In this document: piece by piece, positions 1 to 5,602 of the stretch | Layout: the number at the start of each line of letters is the position of its first letter | Numbering within the stretch: position 1 is the stretch's first letter | NCBI GenBank assembly: GCA_029858465.1 | Contig: JAOUEZ010000090.1 | Span: forward strand, 1 to 5,602 | DNA length: 5,602 nt | DNA from: Thermoplasmata archaeon | GTDB taxonomy: Archaea > Thermoplasmatota > Thermoplasmata > UBA10834 > DTMW01 | Reading direction: 5' to 3' | Notes under the pieces: model-generated | Seen by the model: only the letters and a program-made list of their open reading frames with translations | The model's database searches: none | Told to the model about the DNA's origin: nothing | Made by a program: the position numbers and the translations under genes

Positions 1-657
1 CGCATAGGAGACAGGGTTGACATTGGCAACCGTCTGAAGCCAATCCGGCATCAGTCTGACTGGGAAAAGCGCATTGCTGGCAAACAACAATGGCAAATTC
101 AAGAGGTTTGCAATCGCCATCTGAGTCTCCCATCGGCGAGATCTTACCGCTATTGCGATGAACATAGATGCCAGACCGATTGCCAGAAGCAAGGCTGCCC
201 CAAAGACGAGAAGTAACGATGCCACATCGAAATCCGGCCTGAGGACAAGACCCAGAGCCAGAGCCGCAAGAATGACAATAATGACCTGCGCAAGAGATCT
301 CAGTACCGATGTGAACACCTTGGAGAAGACTATAGAGCTTCGAGCCACTGGCGTGCTCAGGACTTTATTGAGGAAGCCGAGCCTTCTGTCCCACACGATC
401 GACATCCCGCCGAACATTGTCGTGAATAGTATCACCATTGGAATTATGCCTACTGCCATAAATGAGAAATAATCGGAGGTTCCGAAGAGGTTCTCGAACA
501 TGCCGCTGCCAGCACTCCCGACAAGTCCGCTCAAATTGAAGGCCTTCCCGAAAAGCCCCATCCAGATCACTGGCTGTATTATTGACATGCCCAAGACGAA
601 GGGGTCTTTGTACCATTTCTTCAGCTCACGGATTGTGAGCGCAACCAATCCGCTCAT
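1..657 (-). CDS. ABC-2 type transporter permease (DrrB-like), 3' end beyond the left edge
   Basis: Membrane subunit of an ABC exporter, the partner of the ATPase encoded just upstream. The frame is open from the ATG at 657 to the window edge, giving 219 residues without a stop. A short amphipathic N-terminus (about 1-19) is followed by hydrophobic segments near 20-40, 63-85, 112-139, 145-171 and 180-200. Residues 89-114 (WDRRLGFLNKVLSTPVARSS and following) and 191-219 (LFASNALFPV, then NPVSYA) are the typical ABC-2 membrane (PF01061/PF12698) patterns seen in DrrB-like permeases. Family members are usually about 250-280 residues, so roughly the last one or two helices are missing. The start is fixed by an AGGAGGT ribosome site 7 bases upstream and by an ATGA overlap with the ATPase stop. 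The substrate cannot be read from the sequence; drug, antibiotic or lipid export is usual for this family. Confidence 0.93.
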   Translation of the reverse strand, partial: MSGLVALTIRELKKWYKDPFVLGMSIIQPVIWMGLFGKAFNLSGLVGSAGSGMFENLFGTSDYFSFMAVGIIPMVILFTTMFGGMSIVWDRRLGFLNKVLSTPVARSSIVFSKVFTSVLRSLAQVIIVILAALALGLVLRPDFDVASLLLVFGAALLLAIGLASMFIAIAVRSRRWETQMAIANLLNLPLLFASNALFPVRLMPDWLQTVANVNPVSYA

Positions 658-1679
658 CTTCTCGACCTCCTCATCGCAAGCCTCTGTTTGAATGCAGCCT
701 CAGAGCTGCCTTCTTCTTGTCTGATAGATCGGCCAGTATATTCGAGATAGACTTCGTCAAGAGTGGGTTCTGAAAGCCATATTCTTTTCAGCTTCAGGCC
801 ATTGTTGATCACGACATTGATGATTTCCGGCGCTGTTTGTTCTCCGCTCTTGACCTTGATTCTGCAGGTGCCGTCTTCCTTGCAGGATACTTCCCTGACA
901 GTCGGCATCTTCTTGAGCGTGTCTATCAAAGGCTGAGGGTCCCCTTCGACGGCGATCTCCATGATATCACCGCCGATGCTGTCCTTCAGGGCGTTTGGAG
1001 TATCCAGCTTGACAATCTTGCCGTGATCGATTATAGCAATTCTATCGCAGAGATGATCCGCCTCCTCAAGATAGTGAGTCGTCACAAAAAGAGTCATTTT
1101 GTATTCCTCTTTCAGCGATCGAATATATTTCCATATGGCGGCTCTCGTCTGAACATCCAGCCCGAGGGTCGGTTCGTCCAGAAATAGCAGCTTAGGTCGA
1201 TTGATAAGCCCTGCTGCAAGCTCCAGCCTTCGTCTCATGCCGCCCGAGTATGTCTCGACCCGACGCTTCGCTGCATCACTCAATTCTACTAATTCGAGCA
1301 AGTCATTGGCACGTTTTTTTGCCTCTGCTTTTGGAACGCCGTAAAGGTCCGCACAGAGCAGAATATTTTCAAGGCCGGTAAGATCCTCGTCAGCGGTGAG
1401 TTCCTGAGGCACTACGCCTATGCTCTTTCTGACCTCTGTTTGCTGATTGACGACATCAAATCCGCAGACCTTCGCGCCGCCTTTGGTTGGCTTGAGCACG
1501 GTCGTCAGGACATTGATTGCCGTTGTCTTCCCAGCACCATTTGGTCCAAGAAAACCGAATATTTCACCCTCGAATACATCGAAAGATATGTCGTCTACAG
1601 CTTTGATTTTCTTATCATATATCTTTGTGAGATTCGATACCTCAATGATTTTTCCTTGCATGATGTTCACTCTCTTCAT
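654..1679 (-). CDS. DrrA-type ABC transporter ATP-binding protein
   Basis: Cytoplasmic ATPase that powers the ABC-2 exporter formed with the downstream permease. It has 341 residues. Visible motifs: Walker A GPNGAGKT (45-52), Q-loop VPQE with Q92, signature YSGGM (144-148), Walker B LLFLDEP with catalytic E169, D-loop LGLD (172-175) and switch histidine H202 in TTHYLEEAD. All catalytic residues are present. After the nucleotide-binding domain, residues about 235-315 form the C-terminal domain of the DrrA group, ending in the characteristic LSEPTLDEVYLEYTGRSIR pattern (302-320). A basic tail (KQRLAMRRSRR) follows, part of which is set by the ribosome site of the next gene. The ATG at 1679 overlaps the padR stop (ATGA). 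A second ATG at 1661 (residue 7, MQGKIIEV) has a better ribosome site and a more family-like N-terminus, so the protein may be 335 residues. The substrate is unknown; neither drrA nor any other symbol is assigned. Confidence 0.96.
   Translation of the reverse strand: MKRVNIMQGKIIEVSNLTKIYDKKIKAVDDISFDVFEGEIFGFLGPNGAGKTTAINVLTTVLKPTKGGAKVCGFDVVNQQTEVRKSIGVVPQELTADEDLTGLENILLCADLYGVPKAEAKKRANDLLELVELSDAAKRRVETYSGGMRRRLELAAGLINRPKLLFLDEPTLGLDVQTRAAIWKYIRSLKEEYKMTLFVTTHYLEEADHLCDRIAIIDHGKIVKLDTPNALKDSIGGDIMEIAVEGDPQPLIDTLKKMPTVREVSCKEDGTCRIKVKSGEQTAPEIINVVINNGLKLKRIWLSEPTLDEVYLEYTGRSIRQEEGSSEAAFKQRLAMRRSRR
665..672 (-). promoter_or_regulatory. Strong Shine-Dalgarno site for the permease gene
   Basis: On the minus strand GAGGAGGT lies inside the last codons of the ATPase gene, with 7 bases between it and the permease ATG at 657-655. 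It matches the anti-Shine-Dalgarno core well and decides the permease start. Together with the ATGA stop/start overlap it allows either re-initiation or independent loading of ribosomes on the permease. Confidence 0.85.
1667..1674 (-). promoter_or_regulatory. Possible Shine-Dalgarno site for the internal ATPase start at 1661
   Basis: GAGAGTGA on the minus strand lies 5 bases before the ATG at 1661-1659. It resembles the GAGGTGA ribosome-binding consensus with one change. The ATG at 1679 has no comparable purine-rich site (its upstream sequence is AT-rich padR coding). This favours the shorter ATPase, while the ATGA overlap favours the longer one. Confidence 0.4.
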
Positions 1680-2173
1680 TCGGCGATAATTTGAAGCATT
1701 TTTTCTCGCATCTGTTTGAACAATTCGCTCAACTCAGCAGCCTGATCAGGAGTTATATTCTTCCCTGCAGCTGCAAGCAGTCTACCGGTTTTTTTCATCT
1801 CTCTCATTAGTTTTTGGCGCTCGGGGCCGAATGATTTCTCAAACGCTTGCATGCAGTTCACGATCTGGTCCTTCCTTTTCTTGAGAAAACGTCTTCCTGA
1901 GGGGGTAATCTTATAGATCTTTTTTTCACCTTTTTTAATGACGCTTACATGTCCCGTTTCAAGCAACGATCTCAAAGTCGGATAAATGGAACCAGGACTT
2001 GGTCTATAGAACCCGTGAGACCTCTCCTGGATTGTACTGCTGATTTCGTAACCGTGCATCGGTTTACTTTGCAGAATACTGAGCACGAGAATTTTGAACC
2101 CCCCTTTAGCAATGCAAGCTTTTACGAATATGGGGAAATGAAAATCCATTGGCGATAGGTCAATATCTTTCAT
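1676..2173 (-). CDS. PadR-family transcriptional regulator
   Basis: A 165-residue DNA-binding regulator, first gene of the exporter operon. Residues about 24-95 are a PadR winged helix-turn-helix (PF03551): GGFKILVLSIL (24-34), the hallmark HGYE (40-43), PSPGSIYPTLRSLLETG (58-74, recognition helix) and the wing ending in KKIYKITPSGRRFL (84-97). The rest (98-165) is charged and helical, as in the PadR dimerisation arm. The approximately 20-residue N-terminal extension is somewhat longer than usual; a second ATG at 2149 (residue 9) is possible. No ribosome site precedes the ATG at 2173, but a TATA-like box about 30 bases upstream would give an almost leaderless message, which supports this start. 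PadR proteins next to DrrAB-like exporters typically repress their own operon until a toxic ligand binds. Autoregulation here is supported by the palindromic site immediately upstream. Confidence 0.95.
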   Translation of the reverse strand: MKDIDLSPMDFHFPIFVKACIAKGGFKILVLSILQSKPMHGYEISSTIQERSHGFYRPSPGSIYPTLRSLLETGHVSVIKKGEKKIYKITPSGRRFLKKRKDQIVNCMQAFEKSFGPERQKLMREMKKTGRLLAAAGKNITPDQAAELSELFKQMREKMLQIIAE

Positions 2174-2174
2174 C

Positions 2175-2194
2175 CGATATATCGCGATATATTG
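2175..2194. promoter_or_regulatory. Palindromic operator at the padR-exporter promoter
   Basis: The 20 bases consist of two tandem 10-base units, CGATATATCG and CGATATATTG, which differ at one base. The first unit is a perfect palindrome. Positions 2177-2192 (ATATATCGCGATATAT) form a perfect 16-base palindrome centred on 2184/2185. The site lies between the padR TATA-like box (2199-2208) and its start codon (2173), overlapping the expected transcription start. A dimer bound here would block initiation. PadR is the natural candidate ligand; that assignment is inferred from position and symmetry. Confidence 0.75.
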
Positions 2195-2198
2195 ACTG

Positions 2199-2208
2199 AT
2201 ATTTAAAA
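2199..2208 (-). promoter_or_regulatory. Archaeal TATA-like box of the padR operon
   Basis: The minus strand reads TTTTAAATAT, containing the archaeal TATA consensus TTTAAATA at 2207-2200. A start about 26 bases downstream falls near 2177, only about 4 bases before the padR ATG. This fits the absence of a ribosome site there and implies a leaderless or nearly leaderless transcript. Confidence 0.6.
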
Positions 2209-2259
2209 TTGTTGAATAAACGGATAAATTTCATGAATGAATTGAAAATCATGTTGGAT

Positions 2260-2287
2260 ACGAAATAAATTCTTTTCGTTTCGAAAA
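2260..2287. repeat. CGAAA/TTTCG inverted-repeat cluster upstream of the MFS gene
   Basis: TTTTCG (2273-2278) and CGAAAA (2282-2287) form an inverted repeat around a 3-base centre. ACGAAA (2260-2265) also pairs with TTTCGT (2274-2279) across 8 bases. The cluster lies 45-73 bases before the MFS start and could be an operator or part of the promoter. Candidate TATA-like elements for the MFS gene are AAATAAATT (2263-2271, about a 40-base leader) and ACATAAAT (2303-2310, leaderless). I cannot choose between them. The repeats are short and AT-rich, so chance is a real alternative. Confidence 0.3.
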
Positions 2288-2320
2288 CAGGATATAGAAG
2301 CTACATAAATCAGTCTATTC

Positions 2321-2325
2321 AAGGG
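2321..2325 (+). promoter_or_regulatory. Ribosome-binding site of the MFS gene
   Basis: AAGGG lies 7 bases before the ATG at 2333 and is followed by a second G-run (GGG at 2328-2330) too close to the start to act alone. It is moderately good and favours the ATG at 2333 over the out-of-frame ATG at 2326. Confidence 0.5.
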
Positions 2326-2332
2326 ATGGGAT

Positions 2333-3607
2333 ATGAGCGAGCGCCCCGCTTACGACAAATGGTATTACTGCTATCTCCCAATAGGGATAGCCAACGGCGC
2401 GACATCTCTATTGATAGTTCTTTTCGCCTACCAACTGGGTGCAAACGTTGGCCAGATAGGACTGATAGCCGCTGCATCATCCCTATCCAGCGTACCCGCG
2501 TACATGATCTGGGGCAGCCTATCAGACCGAATCAAACGAAGAAAGCCGTTCGTGATCCTCGGATTTGTAGGCATGGCGATTTGCCTTATTCTAATGGGAA
2601 TCAGTGACAATGTGCCGGATTATTTCATTGCGAACCTGCTCTTCGGATTTCTTAGCTCGGCAAGTGCTCCTGTTGCAACTATACTCGTGATTGAAACGGC
2701 AAAGAAGGATCAATGGGCGAAGCGTATCGCTGCGTTCAGCCAGATAGGAGGCATTGGATGGGTCGCTGGTCTCGCATTGGGCGCAATTTGGCTGCAGTTC
2801 GAGATGTTGAACATGCCTCTCGATAATGCAATGAGGGCTCTGTTTATACTCGGCGCGGCACTCGCCCTGATTTCATCAATCGGAGCGTGGAAATGGATCA
2901 AGGAACCGCGGAAGAAAATCATCGCGAAGCCAATCGCCCTTGAGGAGCATCTCTACGTGACGATCGAGAGATTGAAATACATTCCTCTTAGGATGCTGCA
3001 CTTCTTCGAGCCGAGGACATATCTTGCACATTCTCATAAGTTCAATCGCCCTCTCCTGCTATATTTGGGCTGCATATTCCTCTTGTTTGCTGGCTTTACG
3101 GCATTCTACGCATTTTTCCCAATATTCCTCGCCGACGAAATCGGTCTTCGCAGCTCCGAGATATTCGTAATTTACATTGCGGCGCAGTTGACTTCGGTGG
3201 TATTCTACACAAGAGTTGCCAAAATAGTGACCGAGAAAGGGTCCAAGAAGACCCAGATATTGGGAGCCGGTGCAAGAAGCATACTGTTTCCGTCTTTCCT
3301 TATATTGGCTCTTTTTCAACTTCCGATTGCTGCTACTTTCTTAATAATAGCAGTCCTACATGCGATAGTGGGCCTCTGTTGGGCGTTGATAAACGTGTCA
3401 GGCTCCATGATAGTCTCGAATCTGTCACCTGAAAATCTCCGGGGAAATGCTTTCGGCGCATACAACGCCGTCCAGGGATTCGGCGCAATCGCCGGCCCGA
3501 TAGCGGGAGGGATGGTCGCGCAGTTCTTCGGTTATTCCGCCGGGTTCTTCTGCGCGTCGGGATTCATCATATGCGGAATCATAATCCTCATCAGACTGCG
3601 AGTTTGA
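2333..3607 (+). CDS. Major facilitator superfamily transporter, 12 helices
   Basis: A complete 424-residue secondary transporter in the cytoplasmic membrane. Hydrophobic segments lie near residues 11-35, 42-60, 72-91, 97-121, 133-155 and 167-187, then 240-263, 275-295, 308-328, 332-358, 373-398 and 401-421. A charged cytoplasmic loop of about 50 residues (188-238) joins the two halves, as expected for MFS_1 (PF07690). The loop between helices 2 and 3 carries a clear motif A, GSLSDRIKRRKP (61-72). The matching loop in the second half (VAKIVTEKGSKK, 295-306) is degenerate. Residues 364-393 (LSPENLRGNAFGAYNAVQGF, then GPIAGG) are the family's helix 10-11 loop pattern. It looks most like the drug-efflux or sugar/organic-anion groups, but the substrate cannot be named. 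It is transcribed alone, divergent from the padR operon. Confidence 0.94.
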   Translation: MSERPAYDKWYYCYLPIGIANGATSLLIVLFAYQLGANVGQIGLIAAASSLSSVPAYMIWGSLSDRIKRRKPFVILGFVGMAICLILMGISDNVPDYFIANLLFGFLSSASAPVATILVIETAKKDQWAKRIAAFSQIGGIGWVAGLALGAIWLQFEMLNMPLDNAMRALFILGAALALISSIGAWKWIKEPRKKIIAKPIALEEHLYVTIERLKYIPLRMLHFFEPRTYLAHSHKFNRPLLLYLGCIFLLFAGFTAFYAFFPIFLADEIGLRSSEIFVIYIAAQLTSVVFYTRVAKIVTEKGSKKTQILGAGARSILFPSFLILALFQLPIAATFLIIAVLHAIVGLCWALINVSGSMIVSNLSPENLRGNAFGAYNAVQGFGAIAGPIAGGMVAQFFGYSAGFFCASGFIICGIIILIRLRV

Positions 3608-3626
3608 TCGATAGCATTCTGATCTG

Positions 3627-4229
3627 TTACAACGGTCGATTCGCATTAGATGCTGATTCGCTTGCTTGTTTCTGCTTCGGCTTGATCAATGATCGCCTTG
3701 CAAGGAATATCAATGTGACAGATATTATCACTAGAGCCGAGATGACCATTGGCCAAATCAACCAGGGAACAGAATAAATTCCTCTATCATTAGAAAAAGC
3801 ATCCTGCTCGCCGCTCATTGTGGGACTGAGTCCAGATGTTATGAAGCCGTATGAATTGATCGCGGCGAATACCAAGAAGAAGGCGATCAGCATGAATATC
3901 CAGGAAGACGATAGAAGCACTATTACCCTCGTGTTGTCGTTCGGCGACAACAGATCTCTCGCCTTCCAGGAAAGACCATAGTAGACAAAGCCGTGGTCTT
4001 CATACCGCTTCACAAGACCTCCTTCCTCGAGCTTCTTCAAATGCCGATGGATTGCGGCCTTGTCTATACCGAGGCTCTCGGAGAGCTGGGTCACCGTCCT
4101 CCTCATTGGCTGCAGAGACCTCAGTATGTCTAATCTTGTATCGGATGCGAGCGCGAACAGCGACTTCTTATCGAGCTCAACGCGCATTTCCGCAGCTCCC
4201 TTGAAGGGGTTAATCGATTCCCTGAACAT
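3627..4229 (-). CDS. Membrane-anchored ArsR-type winged-helix regulator
   Basis: A 200-residue protein with an N-terminal DNA-binding domain and a C-terminal membrane hairpin. Residues about 20-95 are an ArsR-like winged helix: ALASDTRLDILRSL (26-39), the helix-turn-helix TVTQLSESLGIDKAAIHRHL through EEGGLV (45-73), and the wing YEDHGFVYYGLS (76-87). Two hydrophobic segments follow, about 100-124 and 154-177. They enclose a polar loop of about 30 residues that should lie outside the cell, and a basic tail (ARRSLIKPKQKQ) that should stay inside. The ATG at 4229 is chosen because GGGGGAG ends 4 bases upstream. The same frame reaches a TTG at 4253, which overlaps the propeller stop but has no comparable site. 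The gene follows the propeller gene after 20 bases, so the two are likely co-transcribed. It has no CxC-type metal site, so it is probably not an arsenic or metal sensor. Its target is unknown. Confidence 0.88.
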   Translation of the reverse strand: MFRESINPFKGAAEMRVELDKKSLFALASDTRLDILRSLQPMRRTVTQLSESLGIDKAAIHRHLKKLEEGGLVKRYEDHGFVYYGLSWKARDLLSPNDNTRVIVLLSSSWIFMLIAFFLVFAAINSYGFITSGLSPTMSGEQDAFSNDRGIYSVPWLIWPMVISALVIISVTLIFLARRSLIKPKQKQASESASNANRPL

Positions 4230-4231
4230 TA

Positions 4232-4240
4232 ATCTCCCCC
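4232..4240 (-). promoter_or_regulatory. Shine-Dalgarno site deciding the ArsR-type start
   Basis: The minus strand reads GGGGGAGAT, followed by TA and the ATG at 4229. It is the only good ribosome site near the 5' end of this gene and fills most of the 20-base gap after the propeller stop. It favours the 200-residue product over a TTG-initiated 208-residue one. Confidence 0.75.
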
Positions 4241-4249
4241 TTTGCCTGC

Positions 4250-5602
4250 TCAATAGAGGTAGTAGTAATGTGGTTCCTCACGATATTGCACCGAGTTTAT
4301 CTCCGATAGGTCTGACAGCGAGTTCACCATCACGACAGATCCGGAGATGGTGTACAGGTTATCGTCGATGTAGAGCGCTCTCCTGAGGTAATTGTACTCG
4401 CCATGATCGATGACTCCCCGCAGGGAGATCCCTTCGGTCAACGATATCTTGAAGACGAAGGCGCCGGTCTTGTGCTCATAGTCGGTATAGCTTGATGCTG
4501 GGATCACGAGGAGTTCCCTCTGCTTGTCGAAAAGAACCGCCTTATGGTCATAGTTCGCCTCCGACCATGAGCCTCCAGATATGACGTATCTATCCATCTC
4601 AGTCGGGTCCGTTGGGTCGCTCACATCGAATATCGATATCTTGACGCTCCAATTCTCAAACCCTATCCCAAGTACGTGGTCATCGTCAATAGGATGGAGA
4701 TACGTCGAGAAACCGGTTATCTCTACTTCGCCCAACACTTTCGGATCGTACGGGTTGCTGAGATCTATGACGAACAACGGGTCAACTTGTCTGAACGTCA
4801 CAAGATACAATGTGTCCTGAACGAAGCGCACAGAATATATGCGCTCTGTCGGAGCCAGGCCTTCGAGCGATCCCACTACTTCAAGATCCTCGTCAAGGAC
4901 ATACACCGAGTTGTCCGGGTTGGCCCACTCGGAGGTCGTGGCGACTCTCAGGAAACCATCATTCTCGTCCATTGAGAACTGGTTCAGCATCCAGCCTCCC
5001 ACCTCGCCTCTCGCACTGACGGTCATGCTGAGCTTATCCACGCTGATCTTGTAAATTGTCGTTGTATAGTTGTTCTCTGAAAATGTGGTTCTTGCGACAT
5101 CTGAAGAGAACACAATGCCATCATAAATCGATTTTTGATAGGTCAGATACAGTGCGTCCAAAGACATGTATATCGTTGAGGACCAACCGGAAACGATTGA
5201 TATGTGCTCGGAGGAAACTGACGATATGTCCACCGCGAGGATGCTCAGGAAAGAGCTTGCATCATCCGTGTCGGGATCGTATAAGATATCATCGACATCG
5301 ATCTCCTCGGAGAGCAGGGAGCCTCGCTCAACAGTTGGAAGGATGTAATTGTTGCCATCCTTGTAGATATAGAATTGAGAAATCAGGTACACGTAATCTC
5401 CAATCATCCTTGAGGAGACATAATACCCGGACATTGAGAACTCGGCGATCTCATCAGGATTTGCCGGGTCGCGAATGTCAAAAAGGGTTATCTGCGTCCT
5501 GTCATCATTTGGGTCCCATTTGTATGAGCTGTCGTAGCCCATGTCCCAGTAATAATATCTCATCACATAGATCATGGAAATGATGACAAGGACATCGTCC
5601 TT
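4250..5602 (-). CDS. Secreted beta-propeller protein (PF09826/COG4880 type), N-terminus beyond the right edge
   Basis: The frame is open to the window edge (first residues KDDVLVIIS), so the ATG at 5575 is internal. The visible part is 450 residues. Family hallmarks, numbered from the edge: GWMLNQFSMDE (203-213) with FLRVATT (217-223), VYVLDEDLEVVGSLEGLAP (233-251), RIYSVRF (254-260), FRQVDPLFVIDLSNPYDP (270-287), GFSTYLHPIDDDH (297-309), FDVSDPTDP (325-333) and YDHKAVLFD (351-359). The blade-boundary motif of the form xDxxDPxxP recurs at 40-49, 276-287 and 322-333, with weaker forms near 123 and 233. Family members are membrane-anchored or secreted proteins of about 600-700 residues, so a signal peptide or anchor and roughly 150-250 N-terminal residues should lie off the edge. 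No enzymatic residues are evident; a binding, scaffold or sensing role on the cell surface is plausible but unproven. The gene is followed by the membrane-anchored ArsR-type regulator, probably in the same operon. Confidence 0.93.
   Translation of the reverse strand, partial: KDDVLVIISMIYVMRYYYWDMGYDSSYKWDPNDDRTQITLFDIRDPANPDEIAEFSMSGYYVSSRMIGDYVYLISQFYIYKDGNNYILPTVERGSLLSEEIDVDDILYDPDTDDASSFLSILAVDISSVSSEHISIVSGWSSTIYMSLDALYLTYQKSIYDGIVFSSDVARTTFSENNYTTTIYKISVDKLSMTVSARGEVGGWMLNQFSMDENDGFLRVATTSEWANPDNSVYVLDEDLEVVGSLEGLAPTERIYSVRFVQDTLYLVTFRQVDPLFVIDLSNPYDPKVLGEVEITGFSTYLHPIDDDHVLGIGFENWSVKISIFDVSDPTDPTEMDRYVISGGSWSEANYDHKAVLFDKQRELLVIPASSYTDYEHKTGAFVFKISLTEGISLRGVIDHGEYNYLRRALYIDDNLYTISGSVVMVNSLSDLSEINSVQYREEPHYYYLY

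Noticed and set aside
158..472. A 104-codon plus-strand open frame at the left end
   Set aside because: It is antisense to the ABC-2 permease, whose hydrophobic pattern and family motifs explain this stretch. The shadow frame is Arg/Thr-rich and shows no domain.
365..616. An 83-codon minus-strand open frame
   Set aside because: It is on the same strand as the permease but in a different frame. The permease frame, fixed by a strong ribosome site at 665-672 and ABC-2 motifs, is the coding one.
1311..1320. Run of seven T (A on the coding strand) in the ATPase gene, considered as a slippage site or terminator
   Set aside because: It encodes ordinary residues (Lys-Lys before Arg-Ala-Asn-Asp) between intact ABC motifs, and the frame continues normally. 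Nothing suggests programmed slippage.
2326..2607. A 93-codon plus-strand frame starting at the ATG at 2326
   Set aside because: It overlaps the first quarter of the MFS gene in another frame. The MFS frame carries motif A and membrane helices; this one is Arg/Gln-rich with none.
3571..3777. A 68-codon plus-strand frame spanning the MFS/ArsR convergence
   Set aside because: It overlaps the end of the MFS gene and is antisense to the regulator's C-terminal membrane segment. It has no ribosome site or recognisable domain.
5056..5583. A 175-codon plus-strand open frame opposite the propeller gene
   Set aside because: It lies entirely antisense to a strongly supported propeller family frame. Its composition (rich in Arg, Cys, Ser, His) is typical of a shadow frame, and it has no recognisable domain.

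Overview
The window looks archaeal, most likely a euryarchaeote or Thermoplasmatota-type genome. Three things suggest this: a TATA-like box (TTTAAATA) placed so that the padR transcript would start only a few bases before its ATG; a secreted beta-propeller of the archaea-rich PF09826/COG4880 family; and an ArsR-type regulator with two C-terminal membrane helices, an architecture common in archaea. The lineage is inferred from gene content and promoter style only. Gene density is high, and I see no RNA gene, CRISPR array, insertion sequence or other mobile element.

Left part (1-2173, minus strand): a three-gene operon read right to left. It encodes a PadR-family repressor, a DrrA-type ABC ATPase and an ABC-2 permease that runs off the left edge. 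Both junctions are 4-base ATGA overlaps, so the genes are probably translationally coupled. The product should be a regulated ABC-2 exporter of unknown substrate (drug, lipid or antibiotic type).

Intergenic 2174-2332: the divergent control region. Next to padR lies a near-ideal operator: two almost identical 10-bp palindromes in tandem, containing a perfect 16-bp palindrome, between the TATA box and the start codon. This strongly suggests that PadR represses its own operon. On the other side, before the MFS gene, is a weaker cluster of CGAAA/TTTCG inverted repeats.

Middle (2333-3607, plus strand): a complete 12-helix major facilitator transporter. It converges on the next operon with a gap of only 19 bases.

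Right part (3627-5602, minus strand): a secreted beta-propeller protein, whose N-terminus lies beyond the right edge, followed after a 20-base gap by a membrane-anchored ArsR-type winged-helix regulator. The extracytoplasmic propeller and the membrane-bound DNA-binding protein may work together as a surface sensor or response unit. That pairing is the least ordinary part of the window, but the link is inferred only from gene order.
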